Assembly (NCBI GenBank): GCA_944472135.2
Contig: OX235264.1
Span: forward strand, 88,298,319-88,362,318
Length of the DNA: 64,000 nucleotides
Origin: Trichobilharzia regenti
Taxonomy: Eukaryota; Platyhelminthes; Trematoda; Strigeidida; Schistosomatidae
Direction: 5' to 3'
Made by a program: the position numbers and the translations under genes. Shown piece after piece: positions 47,470-58,758 of the stretch. Below the pieces are notes generated by a model. It ran no database searches. It was not told the origin of the DNA and saw nothing but the letters and a program-made list of their open reading frames with translations. The stretch's first letter is position 1, and every line of letters starts with the position of its first letter.

Positions 47470-48085
47470 TTAAGGGGGTAGGCCGTTCGGGTGGAGTCCT
47501 TGTTTCGCCTCATGATTGTCCAGCCTCCGCCTAAAGCCTTCTACAGACAATAGAGGAGCCATGTCCACCGGTAGGGAGTTCAAGGGGCGGCACAGTAGAG
47601 TGGAAAAATGGGAAAACACGCGAGTCTTTGCTCTCTGGTGAGCTGTCATTTGTAGAAAGCCCACACGTATTTATTGGTAGAATACCCGTCCTTGGGTTAT
47701 TCCGGTCATTGTAATCTTATAAACAATGATTAGGTCATCCCTGACTCGGCGTTAACAAGGAGTGAAAAGAGGTAGTTTTTCAGCTGTTCGCGACGTGCTT
47801 TATTTTGGAGGTTATTTATACCTTTAGTTAACCATCCTTGGAGTCTTTCCAAAAGATTGGCTTCTCTCATTAGCAGTGGAGCAGCAATGACATTTTGCTC
47901 TTCAAGTTGTTGTCTGACTAATGTTTCGTACACCCTGAAAAATCGCGTGTGTCTGTGCGATAATCGCATGACCACATAAGTCCTCTCTACATCTTCCGTG
48001 TAATTCATACTGGCGTGCATTTCGCTGTTAGACCTAGACCTAAGACATTCTTCGATGTCCTGCAGGACAAGCTTTCGTTGCATAG
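47470..48085 (-). pseudogene. Second CR1-like LINE C-terminal fragment
   Basis: Frame 48083-47730 has LLERLQGWLTKGINNL and LKNYLFSLLVN; frame 47664-47470 has LNSLPVDMAPLLSVEGF. Together they trace the same thumb-to-end pattern as the copy at 46288 but from a more distant subfamily. One frame shift near 47725. Confidence 0.6.
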
Positions 48086-48410
48086 GTTGTAACCTGTACT
48101 CTGCAGTCTACGGGTGCGTAGTTGCACTGCTCTGCACTTTTTAGGTTGAGAGCAAAGCCGCTGGCCACCTCTCAGTCTTCGATAAGTTTAAAGACTGCCT
48201 GCAGTCTATCTGAGTCTTTCGGGCATTCTATTGTTCACCAAACGTTAACTGAGTCAGAAGAGAGAAAGAACGAACATGTTCGCAGGATAATACGAGCTCG
48301 TTTTATTTCGTGGATACTCATCAACTGCATACATCCTAAACAAAATCAAATTATAAGTTTCAAAAAAGTTTTGGAACATACTTTTTCATAATTACTTGGA
48401 GTTTCTCTCT

Positions 48411-48600
48411 TCAAACTAATAAAGGGAACCGGTTGTATGAAGTTAACTGAGTCAGTTCGAAGAAGACCTTTGGGGCAGAATTCCCTTTTATTTCAAGTAG
48501 TCCTCCAACAGTGATATAAGCGGGCAATAAGAGGTCGTGGTAAACTGTGTCAGATGCATTCTTAAAGTCTTGGAGGACCACATGGACTGAAAAATTCATA
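48411..48600 (-). pseudogene. Possible RT motif A fragment
   Basis: VVLQDFKNASDTVYHDLLL resembles a LINE motif A (LDFKKAFDTV-like) with the catalytic positions changed. A continuation of the CR1-like debris is likely but weakly supported. 48600-49500 holds nothing clear. Confidence 0.35.
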
Positions 48601-49529
48601 TCCCAGCATGGTATTCAACCGTCCCCAGATGGAAGTAGGCTTGTCACACAAAATGTAACGCCAGATTATGTGTTCCAGGCCTAATAGTTGGCAGGTTGCG
48701 TTGCTGGCATTCAGGTTTAGCGGGATTGATAGCCACACATCAATCATGGGCGTCATATGCAGTCCAAACCAACTGGAAACGAGTTAAAAGTCTATCAGGT
48801 AGCACAACTAACTGGTTTCCCTGTGGACGTGTCGGAAGATATGGTGACCCCGCCGTTGAGAAGGGACACGCACTGTATGTTTAAGGAAGCTTTGTGGTAA
48901 AGTTCTTTTATAATCCATCCTGATGACTTCAGTTTTGACATTTTTGCCACATACATAGTTAGCGGGTATGTCATGATGTAAATTCAAGACAATGAGTCTC
49001 CCATATGGTCATCTGCAACAAAAACGTGGGGGATGTCCAGTATGAATTATGAGACATAGCCCAGGCGACGTAATTCGCGTGGAGAATATCTACCCATAGT
49101 GGTATGAATGACTTCCGTTCAGCAAAAACAGTAAACTGACAACTTTCAACATAGTGAAGAAATTGTTTGATGGAAGCATAAATAACAAGGAATTTGTGAC
49201 CAAAAGTGCAACATTGCAATTAACATGCGGACACCTTTCCGAAAAAAGCTAGAGACGTCCATGTGATTTTCATGAGCTTTTGTAGGACAGCTCCTATAGC
49301 CGCATTAAATGCGTCAACCGGAATATTGGCAGAAATCTTGGTATCCAGATGAACCAATATAGTAGCGTTTGCTATAGGCATCTTAATTTTCTCAGATAAC
49401 TCCAGTGCTTCAGGAGTCGAAGTTGGCGGTATACATTTACGTTAGAGAAGGCTGGTCATTGCCGGCCAAATATGTCCGAATTGGGGGGGGGGGTAAACCG
49501 ACTACCAAAACTTACCATGCCGAGAAAAG

Positions 49530-50030
49530 TAGGCAGGGGCTTCAGAGATGTTGACACAAGGAAGTTCTGAATTGCTTGTACCTTTTCAGGCATGGAAAGA
49601 ACTCGATTTCATCAGTTACATGTCTGAGGAAAGGCAAGAAATGGACGCCAGTTTGGCACTTGGCTGATACTGAGTGTTCTGAGAGTTGACGGAAAACTTG
49701 TTGTGGGTGAGTGCGATGAGTATCTACGTCTGGACTGCCTGTCAGAATATCATTCAGATATCCATGAGCAAAATCTGGTTCATTCATGAAATCATTAGTG
49801 AAACGCTGAAATATCTGTGCGGCATTACGTAAACCCAAAGGCATGCGAAGAAATTCAAAAACGTCGAAAGGTGTAGTGATTGCAGTCTTCGGGACATCAT
49901 CAGGATATACGGGGATCTGATAGTGTCAAATCCAGCTTGCAGAATAGAGTCGGAAACTTCAAAGATCATGTTGAACCGTTTGTATGGGCTGGATAACGCT
50001 TTGTGACCGTTTGAGCATTGAGACATCGGG
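49530..50030 (-). pseudogene. Gypsy-type reverse transcriptase fragment, dead
   Basis: Minus strand: MPLGLRNAAQIFQRFTND, HGYLNDILTGS, HPQQVFRQLSEHSVSAKCQ follow the palm of Ty3/Gypsy RT. The catalytic YLDD reads YLND. An upstream stretch (KALSSPYKRFNMI) is in another frame. Confidence 0.7.
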
Positions 50031-50774
50031 AGATGGAATATGATGTACGAACATGTCTGGGACCAGGCAATATATTTGCGGTAGCCATAATAATCATAGT
50101 CTCACAGCCTAACATCATAAAAGGAGGGCGGGTGGTGATAGCTGATCAGTAGATATGGTGGTGGTCACTAAGGTGAATCGTCCCATTCTGCAGGAACAGC
50201 AATATGCAATTAGACGGCTCGAGATATTTCTGAGGACTTAGATCTTTATCTTGAAAAAAATAATAGTGAACGCCTAGACAGATCATGCCTCTGTCTTTAA
50301 ATATATACCATTCGCTCAGCCTATTGTTGAGATGCGACCACGTGGGATCTGCACAGATTTAAATTAACTTGCTATCCATTGTCGGATCTTTAAATACCAC
50401 TTCACAATGTCTTATCTCATTCATTTTCTAATAACGTCTCTACTTGATCCTCATTATATTCCAATAAACCTAACATTTTATAGCTCTTCATGAATTCGAT
50501 TCGACTTATTCTATTCCTATTCTCTGTAGGGTACGGTTGTGCACCAAATAGACAAAGAGGCATGAAATAAAAACAACTGGCTTGAAAATAATTGTATTAA
50601 AGCCAAAAGTGGACATCATGATAGTACGAAGTATTTGGGTATTATTATACATTGCAAATGAACGTGTAGGGGAATTAAACTAGAGTTCACTAACATTATA
50701 AATATAAGAATAATAATCCAAGTCAATGGAGTGTTAAATAACAATATATTACCAAAAAATGCAGTGACGAGTTG

Positions 50775-51143
50775 TGTGGAGTACGTAACAATGTGATTGT
50801 ACACTTTTTGGTTATTTGTATAAATTCGAGATATTGTACATAATTTTTGTTTAAAACGCTTCTTGTTGAAATATACATAACTTCCGTGTACAATTGAAAA
50901 ATACACTCTGCTGTTGGAGACTTCGTCTTCTCCCTGGTCATTTCTGCTTACTTGCTCCACTCACACCGTGTTGTATACTTCGGATTTATTGTAGGAGCCT
51001 ACTACTCTCAACCGAAGACATTTCTACAACCGGAACACAGCAGCTACAGCAGACGCAACCCAATCAATTAACGTACCCGTGGATTATATACATAATTTGT
51101 AGCAGAGGACTTAGACTTTATATCCAAGTAATCCTTTTTGTTG
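50775..51143 (+). repeat. Left arm of 369-bp inverted repeat
   Basis: Pairs with 51263-51631 (coordinate sum 102406) with a 119-bp spacer; almost perfect. Confidence 0.92.
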
Positions 51144-51262
51144 ATACAACTGTAGGGGACTAATATTAGAGTTCACTAACATTCCAAATATAAAAGTAAT
51201 AATCCAAGTCAGTGGAGTGTTAAATCACAATATATTACCAAAAATACAGTGACGAGTTATAG

Positions 51263-51631
51263 CAACAAAAAGGATTACTTGGATATAAAGTCTAAGTCCT
51301 CTGCTACAAATTATGTATATAATCCACGGGTACGTTAATTGATTGGGTTGCGTCTGCTGTAGCTGCTGTGTTCCGGTTGTAGAAATGTCTTCGGTTGAGA
51401 GTAGTAGGCTCCTACAATAAATCCGAAGTATACAACACGGTGTGAGTGGAGCAAGTAAGCAGAAATGACCAGGGAGAAGACGAAGTCTCCAACAGCAGAG
51501 TGTGTTTTTCAATTGTACACGGAAGTTATGTATATTTCAACAAGAATCGTTTTAAACAAAAATTATGTACAATATCTCGAATTTATACAAATAACCAAAA
51601 AGTGTACAATCACATTGTTACGTACTCCACA
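51263..51631 (-). repeat. Right arm of 369-bp inverted repeat
   Basis: Reverse complement of 50775-51143. Confidence 0.92.
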
Positions 51632-52659
51632 AACGTTTTTGGCCTAGTGATTGATTACTTTTCCATGCTGTTTCCTATATAAATGTATTTAATAATGATA
51701 TATTGCACTTACTTAATTTATTACACTTTAATGATTTACCTTATCACTCTAACTTTTCTAAAACAGCTTTCAATCCCTTGTAAACGTTGTACTTACCTCA
51801 ATATTGGTTGGTTATCGTATGCCTACAACCACGGGATGAAAACGAAACGAAGTCGATTATCCCGCGCTACCTTTTTTATTTTTCTGTTTACAGCTTGATT
51901 CCACACGGTATGGAATTTTCAGCATGGATATCGGTAGCCCAAATTTTGAAGGCCGATCATAGATATCAGGTGTGCGTCGGCAGGACAACTGTACAATTCA
52001 ATAACTATACGGCCTGGTTCAGAAAATGAGTGTATTTATAGATATGTATATATATCAAATATTTAGCAGTTGGAACATTACTAACTTGTAGACAATCTAT
52101 GATTTAAGATTATATTATACTTGATCGTGCCTGTAAAAATGGCATGCCTTTTCATGTAAATTTATATGTTTTTATGAAAACATAAATTATTATTATTATT
52201 AATCACCACAAGGCCTCCATTTCATGCAACTGTTCTTATGCTATACATGCAGAGGTAATGATCTTGGACTGTTGAATGGCCTGATTATCCCCATTTCGAG
52301 CATGTGTTCAAACTAAACCTTGACGAATTGAAGTCTTTCTGGAGATAACCGTCGTGGTTTGGCGAAAATATCTAGGCTAGTAACCGAGAGATAACTAGTA
52401 AAGTTGGAATTCATGCAAGGGATAACATGATTGGTTTCGAAAATGTTTCAAAAAGACTGAGTTTTAGCAGAGTACGTACTTGAAGTGTCAGAGTCTGAAT
52501 ATTCCGTGCTTAGAGATGGTCTTTATATGGCGATACCGCAGACAGAGAGCACAGACACTCTTCTGTTGTAGGTGGGATTACGTTAGCTTCTACCCAAGTA
52601 TCTACAAGGAAGCGTATCCTTGAATTACGATCTGTGACAGAGCAGTGGCGATAAGGAGT

Positions 52660-53370
52660 TTGGAAATGAATGCTAGGAAAGGCGAGGTAATGCACTTAGG
52701 TTAGAAGTCTTATGCGTCGTACTTTCTAGGGGACGCAGAACTACCTGATGTTAACGAACAGAAGGACCTAGGAATCATTGTCAGCAACGATTTGAAGACA
52801 ACTGCGAATTGCAATGCAGCCGCAGCTGAAGCATTTCGAATGCTATGGGCGATTCGAAGGACTTTCAAACGATTAGACGAGGGCATATTCCAAATACTCT
52901 ACGCAACATATGTCAGACCTCATCTAGAATACTGCATACAAGCGACGAGTCTATGCTTCAAAAAGGAGGCACATATTCTGGAAAGAGTACAGAGAGTAGG
53001 AACAAAATTAGTTAGTGGTATCTCACACCTTCCTTATGATGAGAGGATGGAGCATTTAAATCTCTTCCCGTTATCATACCGAAGGAAGAGAGGCGACTTA
53101 ATTTTAGCATACCGTATACTTAAGGGTGATTTAGGAACTGACCTATCTAACCTTTTCTCCCCTTCTAGGATACATTTACGGGGTCACCGCAAAAAGGTGC
53201 TCAAACCAAGGACGATTAAAATACGTGCAGAATTTAGATTCTCTCACAGAGTGGTCAACGATTGAAACTCCTTACCTCATTCAGTAGTATCAGCTCCATC
53301 GGTGAACGTTTTCAAAGAGAAGTTAGATCTCTGCAGAGATATATTTTGCAAGGATTAACACAGGCCACAA
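52660..53370 (+). pseudogene. CR1-like LINE reverse transcriptase C-terminal part
   Basis: A 157-codon frame (52792-53265) has AEAFRMLWAIRRTFKRL, YVRPHLEYCIQA, ILERVQRVGTKLVSGISHL and LNLFPLSYRRKRGDLI. After a stop at about 53265 it continues with NVFKEKLDLCRD. It is the better-preserved relative of 44765-45995. Confidence 0.8.
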
Positions 53371-53609
53371 GAGCCTTCTATCCTTATCATCTGAATCTGA
53401 ATCCGTATGTCTATATGCTAAAACAAAACTTTAAACAATTGGAGGTATAGAACAGCTTCACTACAGTGGATCAGGCCCAATGAAATCACGCCTGCTCATT
53501 GTATTTAGTAAAAATGATAGTGAATGCGTGAAACGCCGGCACCATGCTTTATGTTACTGTCGGCTTGGATGAAGTGAAACGTTCCTTGTCTACTGCCATA
53601 TGCCGCCAT

Positions 53610-53943
53610 TGCAACGACAGAAGGCAGGAGTCAGGCAACAGATCGTTTATTAAGCAAATCAACACGTATTTATATATTTCCTTGTATATTATTATAGCTT
53701 ATTCAAGCAAACAAATAGACTCTTCTGATTGGTTGTTGCTGACAGGAAGTTGACCTTGCATCTTTTTGTGACTGTTTCTTGAATGTCAGGTCGTCTATAT
53801 GTTAACTGCTTCTGCCTACGCAAAGTCTGCTGTGGTTGGTTGTTGAATCAGTCTTGTTCATATTTTCTCACGGCCAATATTTGGGACATACCCATTGACG
53901 TAAAATACTGTCTACCATTTTTGGCTAGCCTTCTCTCACCACA
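53610..53943 (-). repeat. Solo Ty3/Gypsy LTR
   Basis: 334 bp, minus strand TGTGGTGAGAG...GTCGTTGCA; same family as 1790-2131. Flanks CCAT and CTAT differ by one base and could be a decayed 4-bp target duplication. No internal region remains, which suggests LTR-LTR recombination. Confidence 0.8.
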
Positions 53944-55190
53944 CTATAACTTGCATTTCGCACATAGAATTTACAATCCTTAACTATCTACAGAGTATCT
54001 GGAAGCAAAGCAGAAGCATACTGAGGCAGTTCCTAAGACTAGACATAGGAGCCCTTAAGCTTCCAACAGACCGTTTCTTATACAAAAAATAATATTACTA
54101 CTATAATATTTCTGCTGTTAAAATTCTTCCAAGTGTTATATTGCTTGTGTAGCGTCTCATCCACTCTCTCCAGATGCCTCAGTTTGGAACAAAGTAGAGG
54201 AATGTTCATATACATTGATAGGTGGATTCTGAAATAGCAGTTTATCCTATATGAATATCATATGAATTAGGATGTGATTAGAATGGCGACACTCGGTTTT
54301 CACCAGGATACTAACAATAACAATTACCTTAAATTTGGAAAGAGGAGGTAAATCTAGAAGATAAAGTACATCAACAGATACGCAAGATACGCCATATGCA
54401 AATACAGGCGCTTATCCTTCAATCCCACTGTATTTGTCCTACTCACACCAAACAGCTGTTCACCAGCCAAATCAAAACAACAGATTGATTGTCCAAAATA
54501 CGAACTATGCTCCTGGATGAAAAATGTAGAGCTGTGATGTCTGCTTAGCTAGCTAGAGTGCGTACACGGACAATCGAACGTGACATGATAGCTTGTTTTA
54601 TGGAGTGGATGGAAGATTCAACAAAAGTGTAAGACAGAAAAATATTCAGGAAGATAAACACTTGGTTAATTATATATTCAGAAGACTGTTTTAGTTGACT
54701 GCAGTATTTATGTGCTTGTGCGTTTATTGCTGACCAATACAGTTTCAGAAAAGAATATAACGTCACATCTACCATCAAAGAAGAAATGTTTCAGCTCACT
54801 ATGTAGTGTGAAGCTAAATGATAAACAGATAAGAAAGCTACAATAGGAGTTCCCTTCGTGTAAAAGAACATTATAGCTCAAAGCCAGCAAGCATTGGTGA
54901 ACAGTGTGAGTTTATCTTATATTTGATTTACCTACCTCACATAACTCTTATTGTAACTAAAACCCTCATGTTCTGTCAAAATATTAGTAAATAAATTAAC
55001 TGATATTTGTAAATCACTAGTTAAAATTAGCGAATCTCTCAATAGCTTCAACCAACTTTCTTTCCAAATTTATACCTTTCTCTAGGTTGAAATAAGCTAA
55101 ATCAATTTTCATCAGGTGAAAATAATTCACCAATAACAATTTTTTCCCTTTACCGTCCAAGTGGAATATAGGGCTTCAAAATTCAGCTTT
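53944..55190. other. Unassigned stretch
   Basis: No frame, repeat border or splice pattern that supports a gene. Confidence 0.4.
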
Positions 55191-55301
55191 TAAGTTTCAC
55201 TAGCAGTGGCTGCATTTTTACGGAGTGGGATTACTGGCTCCACACTCAACCTCCCCACTTTACCGGGTTTACCATCGGCTTAGTGAGGTTCGGGAGTGAG
55301 T

Positions 55302-55378
55302 CGGCCTAGAATCGAACCTCGGACTACATGTGTGGTTGGCGAGGGTTCTACCGGTGAACCACCAACTCACAGAACTTG
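55302..55378 (-). pseudogene. tRNA-Gly-like relic
   Basis: Minus strand: A box TGGTTCACCGGTAGAACCC, B box GGTTCGATTCT, and a 7-bp acceptor stem (GAGTTGG with CCGACTC). This matches the layout of metazoan tRNA-Gly. The anticodon stem and the T stem do not pair, so it is a pseudogene or SINE head. Confidence 0.6.
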
Positions 55379-55399
55379 AAGTAAACGGGCAAAGAGTGA

Positions 55400-55560
55400 T
55401 TAATAGTGGGATCCAGGATGCGCATTTCGTCCTGTTTGGTACTCGCCACCTGGATGTACCTACATTCCCCAGTGAATGATGGTGTTCCCGCTGAGGCCTG
55501 AACCCAGTACTTATAGTTTCAAACGTCAAATAGTTATCCGTTAGACCATCTAAGCCACAC
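55400..55560 (-). mobile_element. Sm-alpha-type SINE with hammerhead ribozyme relic
   Basis: Minus strand: tRNA-like head (GTGTGGCTTAGATGGTCTAA), then at 55460-55406 a hammerhead layout. Stem I is ATCCAGG with CCTGGAT; the core CUGAUGA reads GUGGCGA; stem II is near CAAACAGGAC; GAAA is intact; stem III is the palindrome TGCGCA; the cleavage triplet reads AUC. This is the known arrangement of the Schistosoma Sm-alpha repeat ribozyme. Two core changes suggest this copy is inactive. Confidence 0.75.
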
Positions 55561-57143
55561 CAATAACAATAGTACTCGAAATTTAAGAAAACTGAAAATA
55601 TCTTTTGTTTGATGACCACTTTTATTATAGAAAACTATTATTGCATACCTTTCAAAAGTATAATGAATAATAAAGCAGAAACTGTTCATAAAAAGTAAGC
55701 AATTGATAAAATGTGAATTTTTACCATGAATAGTATGAAAGAACAGTTAAAATGTTTTCACCAATTATTGTCATAATACTAAAAGGTAAACACATTGTGA
55801 AAAGTTTAACAACAATATTATAATAGAAATGCTTATAGTAAGAATAATAAGACTGGTAAATAGTAGACAAAAATGTAAAACACACATATTAATTAGATGA
55901 ATGGTTTAAAATGCATATTTCTGATGAACAGTAATGGTTTATTCCTCGTTGAACAAAATTTTTCAACCATCCTGATAGATGAATTGGTGACTTTGATGTA
56001 ATGATGTATTGATAATGTAGTCAAATATAATTAGTAATAAAATTAGTCATAATAATAACTAGATATGAATTCAAACAGTATTGTAATTATTTAAGTGAAT
56101 ATATCAATTTTAGTTACAAAATTGCAATTCTGTATCACAATTAAACATCATATATATATTTGGAACAGTTACTACAATGTGTAGTAAAAATACAGTCATA
56201 TAATCTGTACAGAAAGGGGAAATGGAATAAGAGTTATTAGAGAGAATACTTCGACAGGTGAAGAAAAAAGACTATGAAAAGAAATATTCAAATCGATACT
56301 TGAACAATTTTCGTGTAAATTCAATTTGAAATTTAGATAAAATAACCTAAGTCACCCCTGGACATGATTGCACGTTTACTGTCTTACGGACCAGTATACA
56401 CGTATGGTCCCATTGGGTTTGGTTTCGAAGAAACAGCTTACAATTTATAGAATAAATAATGGTTAGGTTATTGTGATGAACCGATGTTGTTTTCTGAAAT
56501 TCTTTTGAAACCACTAATTCACTGACGTGACATTTTCTCTTCGAGAAGCATAGCACGAGTATTGCTCTGTAGAATTAAATAAACGAAATCGTAATAATCA
56601 GTGAATTAACTCATGATAGAATGGCATTGGTGCATTAAAATAGTGATGGAAAAATAACATTAAAAAGGATATTAGTAACAATGAACCAGTTACTAATTAA
56701 TTGATAATAAGTATCTGACCCCAATGACAAATCAACACAAATCAATAATGCTAGTTTGGAGCGTGCTATGTTGATGTAGATTGATAAAAAGAGGTCGAAA
56801 ATTGAAATCAGCATTTTAAGTCAGTGGCTGGAGAGATGGATTTATTTTACGTTGTGGTCATGAAATAATATCATTGGACTACTTCTTATCCCATTGTTTA
56901 GCTCTGGGTCAACTGCCAACCAATCAGGATAGTTTATTGTCCACTGACGTAGCTAACTTTTAACGTGATTAAAATGTATGGATATGAAGCATTTTTCGTA
57001 AATAAATGTAGTACATTCCCTGTTCTGTTATCTTCTACCATTACAATAGTAATAGTAAGAAGTATGGGTGGCGTATCCTCGTAAAACGTTATTTTTATAA
57101 GTTCATTTGCTTATACTACTATATAAAGCAAGTGCGTCACACA

Positions 57144-57190
<47 letters not shown>

Positions 57191-57520
57191 TTTATACGAT
57201 CTGACAAACAAAACACTATTAGTATGGGCTTATATTATTTACATAAGTGCTGATCTTACAGGTTGGGGAATTCCCAATTTTAAGGCTTGAACATATCACT
57301 AGTAGAGTATCTGTCTACAGCAGTGGCTGATGCGAATTTGGTACCCTTGACATTAGAAATATCCTTCGCCATTGAGTGCTGATATACGGAAAAAACCAGG
57401 TACAAAGTTTCTAGCCGACTTATATTCAATGAATCTCACTTAGTAGTCATGGTGACTGACACTATATACTAAAATGTAAACATTTCTTGAAAATAAATGT
57501 AAAATGTATAACTCTCTTAC
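55561..57520. other. AT-rich stretch, probable intron or 3' side of the coiled-coil gene
   Basis: No exon recognised. A TA microsatellite is at 57146-57188. Downstream exons of the minus-strand gene may lie here but were not found. Confidence 0.4.
57146..57188. repeat. (TA)n microsatellite
   Basis: Pure TA tract of about 43 bp. Confidence 0.95.
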
Positions 57521-57668
57521 CAACTGCTTTTGTTGCATTTGGAGTTGATCACGTTCAGTACGTAATTTATCAAGAGCTTGATTACTAGCCGCATTCTTCG
57601 GTGCTGTTAATTCCATCAAAGCAATATTGGCCTCCTTCTCACACAAAGAAGCTGTAAGGGATTCTAAC
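57521..57668 (-). CDS. ERC-like exon with KEANIAL motif
   Basis: Acceptor TTTTTAG, donor GTAAGA, ends in phase 0. The preceding AA of the upstream exon plus its first G form the Lys codon before LESLTASL. Confidence 0.75.
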
Positions 57669-58699
57669 CTAAAAATATTCAAATTATTATTATTTATTAA
57701 GTGTTATTATAAAGATTATTGGACCAGAATTAAGGTATCACTGGAAACCTTAGGTTTTGAAATCATCCATGACTGCACACTCACTTCACTGATTTTGTAT
57801 TCACAACTAAGAAGAAATTTCTTTGAATGTTTTGGAATCTTACAGTTAGTTCAACAATGTGTGGTGATTGACAATTTCTATCTTTGTATTGTTTAAATAC
57901 TTACTGTTGATTGTTAATATGTTTCCTATACGAGTTACATTATAATTCCGCTAAATGCAAATTCCTGAATTCCGCCCTCTCTGTGTTTTGGTTGGATTCT
58001 TGTAATTCGGTCATCTCGAAATACTAATACTACGATTACAAATAATTACAATACAATGACACTGCCGGAGTTTGCTCAGACATGAACATTCACGGTCAAA
58101 GTATTTCACTAGTTCACTTATCTACAGTAACTCAGTTTATCAAATCTCAGACAAAACTGAAAAGATCAGTTCCATCAGCTAAATATAACCAGTCAAGATG
58201 TGGTGAGAGCTGTCTGCTAGCCAGAATTGGTAGACAGATATTTACGTCTATGTTTACGTCCCAAATCTTGGTCATGAGAAAAAACAAGAACAAAGACTAA
58301 CCTTGAGGAACTCAATAACCAATCACAGCAGACTTAACGTGGGTGGATACGATTCACAGATATATCAAAGGACTGTCTAAGAAACGGCAACAAAGAGATG
58401 ACAGAATAACCTTCAGTAAGAGAACAACCAGTCAGAAGACGTTGATTCTCTGCTAACAATAACGAATAATAATGTACATAAAAATCTATAAACATCTGTT
58501 GTTTGTCTCAATAAAATATCTGTTGTCTGGACCTTGTCTTCTGTCGTTACAAAGATATCCCTCTTAAATATACATAACAACAGCATATCATAAAATTTAC
58601 ACAAAGACTTTATCTTTTAGGAATAATAACGTTTCATAAAGCTGTGTTTATCATCCAGAAACTTCAAAAATGATTGATTCATCTGTCTGAGAAAAAGCA

Positions 58700-58758
<59 letters not shown>

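Larger units (their letters stand above)
50665..51631 (+). mobile_element. 967-bp TG...CA insertion with direct and inverted LTR pieces
   Basis: Starts TGTAGGGG, ends CTCCACA, and is flanked by AACG on both sides (50661-50664, 51632-51635), a 4-bp target duplication within copy 4. Inside: an LTR-like unit 50665-51148 (TGTAGGGG...GATACA), then AC, then a second copy of its first 110 bases (51151-51262), then 369 bp (51263-51631) that are the reverse complement of 50775-51143. Frames in both arms translate identically and are not genes. Confidence 0.8.
50125..52195 (+). repeat. 1-kb non-coding dispersed repeat, copy 4, split by an insertion
   Basis: Left part 50125-50664 and right part 51632-52195 together match copy 1. 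Besides the 967-bp insertion there is an extra stretch near 51870-51985. The left end GGAGGGCGGGTGG and the right ATT-rich tail match the other copies. Confidence 0.85.

Noticed and set aside
55302..55378. Functional tRNA-Gly gene
   Set aside because: Anticodon and T stems do not pair although both promoter boxes and the acceptor stem are present.
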